A DNA stretch of 24,444 nt from CAYGSN01 sp964352675 (GTDB lineage Bacteria; Pseudomonadota; Alphaproteobacteria; Micavibrionales; Micavibrionaceae): NCBI GenBank assembly GCA_964352675.1, contig CAYGSN010000031.1:1-24444 (forward strand), read 5' to 3'. This document shows positions 14,302-21,052 of the stretch, one piece after another. The notes beneath the pieces are model-generated. The model had not been told where the DNA came from. It did no database searches and saw only the letters and a list, made by a program, of their open reading frames with translations. Each line of letters starts with the position of its first letter. Position 1 is the stretch's first letter. The position numbers were made by a program, and so were the translations under genes.

Positions 14302-14472
14302 ATGAACACACAACACCATTTAAAAACACCTGCGTTCCAACCCAATATTCCCCTGCTGGACAGAGGGTTTGATACAAAATCGCCGGAGATTGAAGATTTT
14401 ATTCTCTCCCATTCTCAGGCACAGGATGAAAGTTTTTACAGCATGGATTCCAATAAAAACCCGGATAGATAA
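14302..14472 (+). CDS. 56-aa small hydrophilic protein, unknown
   Basis: ATG 14302 follows a very strong AAGGAGG ribosome site at 14291-14296; TAA is at 14470-14472. The protein (MNTQHHLKTPAFQPNIPLLD then RGFDTKSPEIEDFILSHSQA and so on) has no membrane segment or known motif. A 5-bp stem, CTGCC 14281-14285 with GGCAG 14295-14299, would partly cover the Shine-Dalgarno, so translation could be temperature- or factor-sensitive. The response regulator starts four bases after its stop, so the two are co-translated or co-transcribed. No family recognised. Confidence 0.6.
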   Translation: MNTQHHLKTPAFQPNIPLLDRGFDTKSPEIEDFILSHSQAQDESFYSMDSNKNPDR

Positions 14473-14476
14473 AACC

Positions 14477-15085
14477 ATGCACAAGGACGCAAATAACGCG
14501 AATAATACAAAAATATTGCTCGTCTGCGATAACCAGGCCGACGTTAGAAACATCAAACTCAGGCTTGAGGAATCAATCAAAATCCCCTGTTATGTCTGGC
14601 ACTGTCTGACGCTTGCCGAAGCCCTGGACATGCTGAATAAAAACAAACTGCGCGCCGATATTATCATTCTTGATCTCGGGCTGATCGGCACCGCCAATCC
14701 CAAAGATATTTATCAAAAAATGGGCGACGCCGCGCGCAATATTCCCATTATCGTCCTGACCGGAACGGGGGAAGAAGAACATGATCTGGCGACCTTTGTT
14801 ATGGAGGCCGGAGCCGCAGACCATATGGTGAGAGGACAATTCAGCAGAATAACCGACGCGATAGAATTTTCCCTGATTCGGCATAAGATTGCAGGCAGGT
14901 CAACAGAAGATGCCCTGAATAAATCCTCTCCCGGTCAACAAATTAAAGAAGACTCTCATGATGGGGAAATGAAGGAGGTAAAGCGAAAGAGCGATGAAAA
15001 GAACGCCCGGAAAAACCAATATATTTCATGGGTCATGGGCGGCTATTCGGTTGAAGACAATGAAAAAAAGGAAGACAAAATATGA
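14477..15085 (+). CDS. Single-domain receiver protein with disordered charged tail
   Basis: The 202-aa protein begins with a receiver domain at about residues 11-140 and has no output domain. The remaining 60 residues are a Lys/Glu/Asp-rich, probably unstructured tail ending in NEKKEDKI. The phospho-acceptor is D66 (IIILDLGLIG) and the switch Thr is T95 (VLTGTGEEE). The acidic pair reads C17-D18, and the invariant Lys is Arg (R119, in DHMVRGQF), where the related subgroup has LVKGQ. Signal transfer may therefore differ from the classic receiver. ATG 14477 is four bases after the previous stop; the longer frame covers the 56-aa gene. Its TGA overlaps the next ATG. A partner kinase is not visible. 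Confidence 0.85.
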   Translation: MHKDANNANNTKILLVCDNQADVRNIKLRLEESIKIPCYVWHCLTLAEALDMLNKNKLRADIIILDLGLIGTANPKDIYQKMGDAARNIPIIVLTGTGEEEHDLATFVMEAGAADHMVRGQFSRITDAIEFSLIRHKIAGRSTEDALNKSSPGQQIKEDSHDGEMKEVKRKSDEKNARKNQYISWVMGGYSVEDNEKKEDKI

Positions 15086-15246
15086 ACATTATAAAAAATA
15101 TTCGCGCCTTCCTGAAATGGTTTCTTGATCTCCCCGTACATAAAGAGACGTCTCAAAAACAATCATCTCATGACAAAACCCGCTTTGAACGATCAGACGC
15201 CTTGCGTCCGCATGTACAGATTGAATTGACGGCGAGGAATATTTAG
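15082..15246 (+). CDS. 54-aa chimeric small ORF: KWFLDLP-type head fused to AbiEii remnant
   Basis: ATG 15082 overlaps the upstream stop as ATGA and has AAGGA ahead of it. Residues 1-18 (MNIIKNIRAFLKWFLDLP) match the head of another short frame on the minus strand at 20690-20776 (MKILKRLWKAIRASTKWFLDLP) at both protein and DNA level. From about residue 39 (DALRPHVQIELTARN) the sequence is homologous to the middle of AbiEii-type nucleotidyltransferase toxins and ends at TAG 15244-15246. The open frame is thus a join between a small gene and a decayed toxin gene. Whether the peptide is made is unknown. Confidence 0.5.
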   Translation: MNIIKNIRAFLKWFLDLPVHKETSQKQSSHDKTRFERSDALRPHVQIELTARNI

Positions 15247-15729
15247 CTTCCGGCCATTTATTTGCCTATCTATTCTTTTGTTAGCAAATTGAGCGGGGAA
15301 GAGCCAGAGATCAGCAATATTGGCTGTATAGATCCTGTTGAAAGCGCGGCTGATAAGTTAAGCGCTCTGGCCTGGCGCATTCCTGACAGAGTGAGGGGTG
15401 ACGAGTATGACGATCCGGCGGTCGTACGGCATCTTCATGACCTTGCTGTTTTAAAAGCTGTAGCCTTGAAAAGCGATATATTCCCCGAACTGGTCTTATC
15501 ATCCATGAGCCATGATGACAGGCGCTCCAAAAACAATCCTGATTTTGGCGGGCTTGCCGTTGCTGCAAAATTCAAGCAGATGTTTGATGTGTTGGAAAAA
15601 GATGAAGAATATGAGCGGGAATATGAGCAATTCGTTAAAGGCGTGTCCTACGCGCCAGAAGAGAACATTCCCAGCTTCGAACAAGCGCTTTATGCCGTCA
15701 GAGCATTGGTTGACGTTGTGACAACCTGA
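15196..15729 (+). pseudogene. AbiEii/AbiGii-type toxin remnant, N-terminus lost and stop codon inside
   Basis: AbiEii toxins are nucleotidyltransferases that inhibit growth when phage infect; the full protein is around 280-300 aa. Here only the C-terminal two thirds remain. DALRPHVQIELTARN (to 15243) is followed in the same frame by TAG 15244-15246 and then LPAIYLPIYSFVSKLSGEEP. The diagnostic run is VESAADKLSALAWRIPDRVR followed by DDPAVVRHLHDLAVL. The tail EQALYAVRALVDVVTT seems complete. The catalytic N-terminal domain is missing, and no AbiEi antitoxin gene lies nearby. Translation of 15262-15729 from TTG is possible but would lack the active site. The family call is from remembered sequence patterns. 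Confidence 0.75.
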
Positions 15730-15816
15730 CCAATATTTATATGGAGATAGTTTAAATTTGTCGACGTAACAGTACTCATAGTACCGCTGCTGTCACAAAA
15801 ATAAACCAAAACGGCG

Positions 15817-16017
15817 TCAGCTTCTCTCGAAATCGATGATCTCATCCAGCGCAGACATTACCGCCCGTTCAATTTCCAGGCCGATATGATTATTATCGGG
15901 ATTATCCGTATGTTTGTACGCGCGCTGGAGTCCATAAGCTATGCCTTCTTCGACGGCGCGCTGGATAATCCAATAGGTTTTGAACCGGATATGTTTTGTT
16001 TTTTCGCTGTTGCTCAT
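15817..16017 (-). CDS. 66-aa conserved-looking hypothetical protein
   Basis: On the minus strand, ATG at 16017 has AAAGG seven bases ahead. The frame can extend to ATG 16041, but that start adds only eight residues and lies against the T tract. The protein (MSNSEKTKHIRFKTYWIIQR, AVEEGIAYGLQRAYKHTDNP, then IERAVMSALDEIIDFERS) looks like a compact helical protein with balanced charge and good amino-acid composition. I recognise no family. It is isolated between two decayed genes, so it may be a survivor of an accessory insert. Confidence 0.6.
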   Translation of the reverse strand: MSNSEKTKHIRFKTYWIIQRAVEEGIAYGLQRAYKHTDNPDNNHIGLEIERAVMSALDEIIDFERS

Positions 16018-16040
16018 TTTACCTTTGATCGGCACATCCA

Positions 16041-16055
16041 TTTTTTTTTTTTTTT
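16041..16055 (+). repeat. 15-base poly-T tract at a gene-remnant junction
   Basis: Fifteen consecutive T residues lie exactly between the minus-strand 66-aa gene and the start of the ACR3 remnant. It could be a hypermutable slippage tract, a recombination scar or an assembly artefact. Confidence 0.9.
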
Positions 16056-16208
16056 GAAATGGCCGTGGCGGTCGCCATCAGCCTGTTTGGGTTGAATTCC
16101 GGTGCGGTACTGCCGACCGTAGTCGGCGTGCTGGTTGAAGTGCCGGTAATGCTCTCGCTGGTGGCGTTTGCCAATCGGACGCGGGGTTATTTCAATCGCT
16201 TTGATTAG
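16053..16208 (+). pseudogene. ACR3-type arsenite efflux transporter, C-terminal fragment
   Basis: Fifty-one codons end at TAG 16206-16208. The translation FEMAVAVAISLFGLNSGAVL followed by PTVVGVLVEVPVMLSLVAFA and NRTRGYFNRFD matches the conserved end of ACR3 (usual form NNFELAVAVAISLFG-NSGA---VVGVLVEVPVMLSLV). The first nine membrane helices are absent, and the homology starts right at the poly-T tract. This is a remnant of an arsenic-resistance gene. No arsR or arsC is in the window. Confidence 0.8.
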
Positions 16209-16210
16209 TG

Positions 16211-16216
16211 TATAAT
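16211..16216 (+). promoter_or_regulatory. Perfect -10 hexamer TATAAT directly before the Kef gene
   Basis: TATAAT sits six bases ahead of ATG 16223, so a start site seven bases downstream would coincide with the initiation codon and give a leaderless mRNA. No Shine-Dalgarno is present ahead of the ATG, which agrees with this. The -35 region is weak (TTATTT-like within the ACR3 remnant). Confidence 0.45.
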
Positions 16217-16222
16217 CTCCAA

Positions 16223-17899
16223 ATGAAAGAATCGCTTCTTACAGATGTGTTTTTACAGGCTGGTCTGTTTCTGGTACTGGCCGCGATCATCATTCCTATC
16301 CTGCGTTATTTTAAAATTCCCGTGGCGCTGGGGTATTTGCTCGCGGGGATTGCGCTTGGCCCTTATGGCCTTGGGGTGATGATCGAACATTTCCCAATGC
16401 TAGAAGCGGTTAGCATAAAGGACGATCAGACTCTTAAAATTCTGGCCGAGATCGGGATTGTTTTATTGCTGTTTGTTATCGGCCTTGAACTCACGCCGCG
16501 CAAGCTCTGGCAAATGCGTGACTTGGTGTTCGGACTGGGCGGTGCACAGGTTGTCATCACCGCGCTGGTTGTTGGCGCGATTGCCTTTTTATGGGGCAAT
16601 AGCGCGCAAGTCTCCGTCTTGCTCGGCTTGGGGCTGGCGCTGTCTTCCACGGCGATTGTCATTCAATGGCTGCATGAGCAAAAACTCTTTGCTTCGCCTG
16701 CCGGGCGATCCAGTTTCAGCATCCTTTTATTTCAGGATTTGGCGGTTATTCCGATATTATTACTGCTGACTATTCTCAGCGCTGATTTGGGCGAGGATGT
16801 TTTTCAATTTGTATCCCTCTCACTGTTTAAAATGTTTGCCACCGTGCTGGTGATTTATTTTGCCGGAAAACTGTTGCTCAAACCGCTGTTTTTATTCGCA
16901 AACAAGCATGGTGGGTCCGAAGTCTTTATGGCGCTGAGCCTGCTTGTGATTGTGGTCAGCGCCTCTATCGCCTCCATGGCCGGTCTTTCGATGGCGCTGG
17001 GCGCGTTTATTGCGGGCTTATTATTGGCCGATACGCAATACCGCCACGAGATTTCCTCTTTGATTGTCCCGTTTAAAAGCATGTTGCTGGGAATTTTCTT
17101 CTTATCGTTCGGAATGGGGATCAATCTACTATTTATCACGCAAGAGCCCCTTTGGCTTGGACTGTCGGTGGTTGGGTTGATGATGATTAAAGCCGTGATT
17201 GTTTTTGCGCTTTGTAAAATTTGGAGACAGACAACTGCGGTTTCTGCTGAGAGCGCGATCCTGCTTTCCCAGGCCGGAGAATTCGGGCTTCTTGTCGTTG
17301 GCAGTGCGCTTGCCGTCGGGCTGATAGAAGAGTCCGTCGGGCAATTCATGTTGATCACGGTCGGGATCACAATGTTTATCACCCCGCTGATCGCGCCCTT
17401 GTCGCGCCGTGTTGGGCATTATTTGGAGAACAAACATCATGCCAATAAGAATTATCATGCCAGTCAGGTTGATGATCTGAGCAAGCATATAGTGATCTTC
17501 GGTTTTGGGCGTATCGGTCAAGGCGTGGCCGATGTCCTGTGCCGTGAAGGGTATAAAATTTTGGGTTTTGATAAAAATATCGAGCGCGTTAATGAAGCGC
17601 GGTCGGGATCTCGGCCTGTCTATCTCGGCAATGCCGCCATGCAAACCACGCTCAAAGCCGCGCATCTTGATACGGCGCTGTGTGCTACGATCACGTTGGA
17701 TGATCCGGATGCAACACGCTCGATTGTTCAATCCATTCGAAACATAAACAGCACAATCCCGATTATTGTGCGAGCACATAATTCTGCGGATATGGAGATA
17801 TTTGAGCAGGACGAGCACACCGATGTCATTGCCGAGCATCTTCTCATAAGTAACATGTTATCGGAAAAAATACTGAGCCACTGTGGACGAACAGGGTAA
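16223..17899 (+). CDS. Kef-type monovalent cation:proton antiporter (CPA2) with TrkA-N domain
   Basis: The 558-aa protein contains a CPA2 membrane domain of about twelve helices (to about residue 390) and a cytosolic RCK/TrkA-N domain (about 410-530) with the dinucleotide-binding motif HIVIFGFGRIGQGVADVL. Family marks include PVALGYLLAGIALGPYGLG, GIVLLLFVIGLELTPRKLW and FLSFGMGINL. It should exchange K+ or Na+ for protons, gated by nucleotide or glutathione-type ligands, at the inner membrane. GTG 16208 is an alternative start overlapping the previous stop; ATG 16223 is preferred because the protein then starts with a normal helical N-terminus. The C-terminus ends shortly after the RCK domain without the long tail of E. 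coli KefC. Confidence 0.92.
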   Translation: MKESLLTDVFLQAGLFLVLAAIIIPILRYFKIPVALGYLLAGIALGPYGLGVMIEHFPMLEAVSIKDDQTLKILAEIGIVLLLFVIGLELTPRKLWQMRDLVFGLGGAQVVITALVVGAIAFLWGNSAQVSVLLGLGLALSSTAIVIQWLHEQKLFASPAGRSSFSILLFQDLAVIPILLLLTILSADLGEDVFQFVSLSLFKMFATVLVIYFAGKLLLKPLFLFANKHGGSEVFMALSLLVIVVSASIASMAGLSMALGAFIAGLLLADTQYRHEISSLIVPFKSMLLGIFFLSFGMGINLLFITQEPLWLGLSVVGLMMIKAVIVFALCKIWRQTTAVSAESAILLSQAGEFGLLVVGSALAVGLIEESVGQFMLITVGITMFITPLIAPLSRRVGHYLENKHHANKNYHASQVDDLSKHIVIFGFGRIGQGVADVLCREGYKILGFDKNIERVNEARSGSRPVYLGNAAMQTTLKAAHLDTALCATITLDDPDATRSIVQSIRNINSTIPIIVRAHNSADMEIFEQDEHTDVIAEHLLISNMLSEKILSHCGRTG

Positions 17900-17908
17900 G
17901 GACCCGGC

Positions 17909-18147
17909 ATGAATTTAGAGCATTTCAAAAAATAAACTGTCTGCCCTCAAGGCCGAAACATTGGAGGTGCTGGAAAAATCCAAAGACACCTCCAAGCCTG
18001 TCGCGCTTGATCAGGCTTTTCAGCGCATTGAAAAGTGGAGATTACGGCTATTGCATCAAGTGTGATGAGGAGATTGCCAAAAAACGGCTGGAGCTTGATC
18101 ATGTTATCTTCACCTGCGTTCAATGTGCAGGAAAAACCGAAGATTAA
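17909..18147 (+). pseudogene. DksA/TraR-type zinc-finger regulator, frameshifted and deleted
   Basis: Read across frames, the DNA encodes MNLEHFKK, then (frame shift near 17927-17935) KLSALKAETLEVLEKSKDTS, KPVALDQ, then AFQRIE, then (one extra A near 18033) SGDYGYCIKCDEEIAKKRLE, then LDHVIFTCVQCAGKTED. The four-cysteine finger C-x2-C...C-x2-C and SGDYGYC are diagnostic of the DksA/TraR family, which binds RNA polymerase with ppGpp. Some 30 residues of the coiled-coil between ALDQ and the finger are missing. An in-frame TAA and two frameshifts mean no complete product. It ends at TAA 18145-18147. The gene is dead unless the shifts are sequencing errors, which the internal deletion argues against. 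Confidence 0.8.
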
Positions 18148-18274
18148 GGGTTGTTTTATAACGCATAATCCTTATAGTGCAGCGCAAAAGCACGAGTTTA
18201 TAATCTGCCGTACGCGCAGGTGTCGTTCGAGCAAACCCTTAAAATTTAAACGGAAATACGGAGCATACGGTTTG

Positions 18275-19765
18275 ATGCTGTCATTATCTTTGGATCAAAT
18301 AAAACAAACATGGTTTGGGAACGTCAGAAACGACCTGTTGGCCGGGATGGTGGTCGCGTTGGCGCTGATCCCCGAAGCCATTGCTTTCTCAATTATTGCA
18401 GGCGTTGACCCGAAGGTCGGCTTATATGCGTCCTTTTGTATCTCAGTTGTAATTGCCTTTGTTGGTGGGCGTGCGGGAATGATTTCCGCCGCAACCGGAG
18501 CCATGGCGCTGGTCATGGTAACGCTGGTGAAGGAACACGGGCTGGAATATCTTCTGGCCGCCACCATCCTGACGGGAATTTTGCAGATATTAGCGGGAGT
18601 TTTCAAACTCGGCAGTCTCATGCGGTTTGTGTCACGCTCTGTTGTTACGGGTTTCGTGAATGCGTTGGCCATTTTGATTTTCATGGCACAGTTGCCGGAA
18701 TTTAACGGCGCCGGGCCGTTGATGTATGCCATGGTGGCCGCCGGGCTTGGAATTATCTACATCTTACCGCGTTTTACCAAGGCCATTCCTTCGCCGCTGA
18801 TCTGTATCATCGTTTTAACTGCTGTGAGCATGTTCTTTAATTTTGATCTCCGCACCGTGGGTGATATGGGCGAGTTGCCTTCCACGCTGCCGATATTCCT
18901 GATTCCGAACATCCCGCTCAATCTCGAAACGTTGATGATTATTTTGCCCTATGCTTTGACGCTGACGGCTGTGGGCTTGCTGGAGTCATTGATGACCGCA
19001 ACGATTGTCGATGATCTGACAGATACGCCCAGCAATAAAAACCGCGAATGCAGTGGTCAAGGGATTGCCAATATTGTCTCCGGATTTTTCGGCGGCATGG
19101 CGGGGTGTGCCATGATCGGCCAATCGGTCATCAACATTAAATCCGGCGGGCGCGGACGATTATCTACCCTATTTGCTGGTCTGTTCCTGCTGTTCCTGAT
19201 TCTTGTATTGGGCGATTGGGTCAGACAGATCCCGATGGCGGCGCTAGTGGCCGTCATGATCATGGTGTCTATCGGGACATTCAGTTGGTCATCTATCAAA
19301 AATCTTAAAACCCACCCGAAAAGCTCGAGCCTTGTGATGTTTACCACTGTCGTGGTTGTGGTTTTAACCCATGATCTGGCCATTGGCGTGTTTGTCGGAG
19401 TGCTGATGAGCGCTTTGTTCTTTGCGCGTAAAGTGTCGCAGCTTCTGGATATTCAAACCACGGTCAATGACGATAAAACCTGTCGTATCTATAAAGTTTA
19501 CGGTCAGGTCTTTTTCGCCTCCGCCGATCAATTTACCGCCGCTTTTGATTTCAAGGAAGTGATCAGCCATGTTACGATTGATGTCAGTGAGGCGCATTTC
19601 TGGGATATTTCCGCCGTTGGTGCGCTTGACAAGGTTGTTCTTAAATTCCGCCGCGAGGGAACAGAAGTTGAACTCATTGGCATGAATGAGGCAAGCGCAA
19701 CGATTGTTGACCGTCTGGCCATCCATGACAAAGAAAACGCCATGGAATTGATGCACAAACATTAA
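18275..19765 (+). CDS. SulP-family anion transporter with STAS domain
   Basis: The 496-aa SLC26/SulP protein has a membrane domain of 12-14 helices with the hallmarks LALIPEAIAFSIIAGVDPKV, GLYASF and GLLESLMTATIVDDLTDTPS. A compact C-terminal STAS domain (about residues 400-496) includes ISHVTIDVSEAHFWDISAVG. SulP proteins carry sulfate, bicarbonate or other anions; residues here do not settle the substrate. ATG 18275 is used because upstream codons (from 18035) cover the broken DksA gene and are not membrane-like. The 127 bases ahead contain no recognisable gene. The Usp gene begins 12 bases after the stop, suggesting a shared transcript and stress-linked control of ion transport. Confidence 0.93.
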   Translation: MLSLSLDQIKQTWFGNVRNDLLAGMVVALALIPEAIAFSIIAGVDPKVGLYASFCISVVIAFVGGRAGMISAATGAMALVMVTLVKEHGLEYLLAATILTGILQILAGVFKLGSLMRFVSRSVVTGFVNALAILIFMAQLPEFNGAGPLMYAMVAAGLGIIYILPRFTKAIPSPLICIIVLTAVSMFFNFDLRTVGDMGELPSTLPIFLIPNIPLNLETLMIILPYALTLTAVGLLESLMTATIVDDLTDTPSNKNRECSGQGIANIVSGFFGGMAGCAMIGQSVINIKSGGRGRLSTLFAGLFLLFLILVLGDWVRQIPMAALVAVMIMVSIGTFSWSSIKNLKTHPKSSSLVMFTTVVVVVLTHDLAIGVFVGVLMSALFFARKVSQLLDIQTTVNDDKTCRIYKVYGQVFFASADQFTAAFDFKEVISHVTIDVSEAHFWDISAVGALDKVVLKFRREGTEVELIGMNEASATIVDRLAIHDKENAMELMHKH

Positions 19766-19777
19766 GGGAATTATAAA

Positions 19778-20629
19778 ATGACAAAATTACTGGTTTGTAT
19801 TGATGGCTCGGCCTATGCCGATAATCTTTGCACCAACGCCGCATGGGTGGCGAAGCGTTTGAATGCGGAAGTTGACCTTCTCCATGTCCTGCGCCGCCAT
19901 TCGGATTATCAGGCGCCCGCGTCCGATCACACAGGCTCTATCGGCCTTGGTGCACGCAGTGAGCTTTTGGAAGAACTAACAAAGGTAGATGAGCAGCGCG
20001 GACGGCTCGATCAGCAAAAGGGGCGCATCATTCTTGAGCATGGCGAGAAAATCTTGCGCGAAGCAGGTGTAGAAAAAATAAATTTGCTGCACCGTAGAGG
20101 CTCTCTTGTCGAAACGCTTCAGGAGTTTGAGGCGGGCGTTGATATGATCTTCATCGGCAAACGCGGAGAACATGCCAATACGGAATCCGAATTTCTGGGA
20201 GCAAACCTCGAAAAAACCGCCCGCGCCATTCATAAGCCTTTGTTTGTGGTGTCCTCTGTTGTGCGTCCGATTGAGCGCTTCCTGATCGCCTATGACGGCA
20301 AGGACAGCGTGCGCAAGGCGGTTGAATTCATTACTGCCAATCCGCTTCTAAAAGGTTTGGAAGGGCATTTGCTGGCTGTGGAATCCGGTGATGCGATTGA
20401 TACAGCTGAAACCGAAATCAAGCTCAAAGACGCTGGCTTTAATATCATCGTCACGCATGAGAAAAATAATCACCCCGATGAAGCGATTGCAAACTATGTG
20501 AGTGTCCATAACATTGATTTACTTATTACGGGTGCCTACAGTCATTCGCGCGTGCGCACCATCCTGCTGGGCAGCACAACCGCCTCTCTGATCAAGGCCT
20601 GTAAAGTGCCGCTAATACTGTTCAGGTAG
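19778..20629 (+). CDS. Tandem universal stress protein (two Usp domains)
   Basis: The 283-aa protein consists of two Usp repeats. The first (about residues 1-155) opens MTKLLVCIDGSAYADNLC and contains VDMIFIGKRGEH. The second (about 165-283) begins RFLIAYDGKDSVRKAVEFIT and ends with TGAYSHSRVRTILLGSTTAS, which fits the ATP-binding G-x2-G-x9-G(S/T) pattern only loosely. Double-Usp proteins act alone as pseudodimers. It is co-transcribed with the SulP transporter, as is common. An AAGGG ribosome site overlaps the 12-base gap. The gene is complete; its ligand is unproven. Confidence 0.93.
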   Translation: MTKLLVCIDGSAYADNLCTNAAWVAKRLNAEVDLLHVLRRHSDYQAPASDHTGSIGLGARSELLEELTKVDEQRGRLDQQKGRIILEHGEKILREAGVEKINLLHRRGSLVETLQEFEAGVDMIFIGKRGEHANTESEFLGANLEKTARAIHKPLFVVSSVVRPIERFLIAYDGKDSVRKAVEFITANPLLKGLEGHLLAVESGDAIDTAETEIKLKDAGFNIIVTHEKNNHPDEAIANYVSVHNIDLLITGAYSHSRVRTILLGSTTASLIKACKVPLILFR

Positions 20630-20630
20630 G

Positions 20631-20733
20631 TCACCCGCCCAACATATTTCCCACAATATCATCCGCTGCCTTATGCATTGGATCCGCCATCAAATGCGCG
20701 TAGCGGGCGGTGGTAAATCCAGAAACCATTTTG
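20631..20733 (-). pseudogene. Tyrosine recombinase (integrase) C-terminal fragment
   Basis: On the minus strand, reading down to TGA 20631-20633, the translation is TTARYAHLMADPMHKAADDI then VGNMLGG. TTxRYAHL with the catalytic Tyr, followed by a DP...AA..I tail, is the end of many phage or island integrases. Only about 30 residues survive; upstream in this frame the DNA instead belongs to a small ORF in another frame. It marks an old integration event. The call rests on one motif. Confidence 0.6.
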
Positions 20734-20776
20734 TAGAGGCGCGTATAGCCTTCCATAGTCTTTTTAGAATTTTCAT
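20690..20776 (-). CDS. 28-aa ORF, second copy of the KWFLDLP-type head
   Basis: ATG at 20776 (minus strand) is preceded by a good CAGGAG site eight bases upstream and overlaps the preceding stop as ATGA, just as the related ORF at 15082 does. The peptide MKILKRLWKAIRASTKWFLD LPPPATRI ends at TGA 20690-20692. The first 22 residues align with MNIIKNIRAFLKWFLDLP. After LP the reading frame runs into the integrase fragment out of frame, so this copy is truncated. Function unknown. Confidence 0.45.
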   Translation of the reverse strand: MKILKRLWKAIRASTKWFLDLPPPATRI

Positions 20777-20895
20777 GGTTTTTTCTCCTGCCCAGCTTCG
20801 CAGACGATATAGGCGTTCAGACTTTCGATACGGTGAATAGAGCCGTGTTCCTGCCAGAAGTCAATGGCGCGGTAGGCCGTCTGCGGCTTAAAAAA
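20773..20895 (-). pseudogene. Fur/Zur-family regulator fragment
   Basis: On the minus strand the frame reads KPQTAYRAIDFWQEHGSIHR then IESLNAYIVCEAGQEKKP and stops at TGA 20773-20775. PxTxYRAxDFxxExGxxHRIESLNAYxxC is the DNA-recognition helix and wing of Zur/Fur-type metal regulators. The N-terminal helices and the whole metal-binding dimerisation domain are missing. The fragment's 5' side meets the inverted repeat at 20901-20939. It has no independent function. Confidence 0.7.
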
Positions 20896-20900
20896 TATAC

Positions 20901-20939
20901 GATCTGATGGCTTGTTTTTATACTCCAAGCCGTCAGATC
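20901..20939. repeat. 14-bp inverted repeat (stem-loop)
   Basis: gatctgatggcttg (20901-20914) and caagccgtcagatc (20926-20939) are reverse complements except one G-T position and are separated by 11 bases. The structure stands at the edge of the Fur fragment. It could be a transposon end, a REP-type element or an old attenuator. No adjacent T tract supports an ordinary terminator. Confidence 0.8.
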
Positions 20940-21052
20940 AAATAAAGAATGCTTCTGCGAACGTCTAAAAGTTTGGCTCAAATACCATTCGAACAACCAA
21001 TTTAAAAAGATTACAGTTTTTAAATAAGAAAAAAGTAAGAACAAGGCCTCCG
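20940..21052. other. Short spacer with no recognisable gene
   Basis: This stretch is A+T-rich, with no supported coding frame, promoter or hairpin that I can see. Confidence 0.5.

Noticed and set aside
15750..15816. GTACT-CAT-AGTAC palindrome as an operator
   Set aside because: The arms are only five bases, next to a decayed gene; such short palindromes occur by chance.
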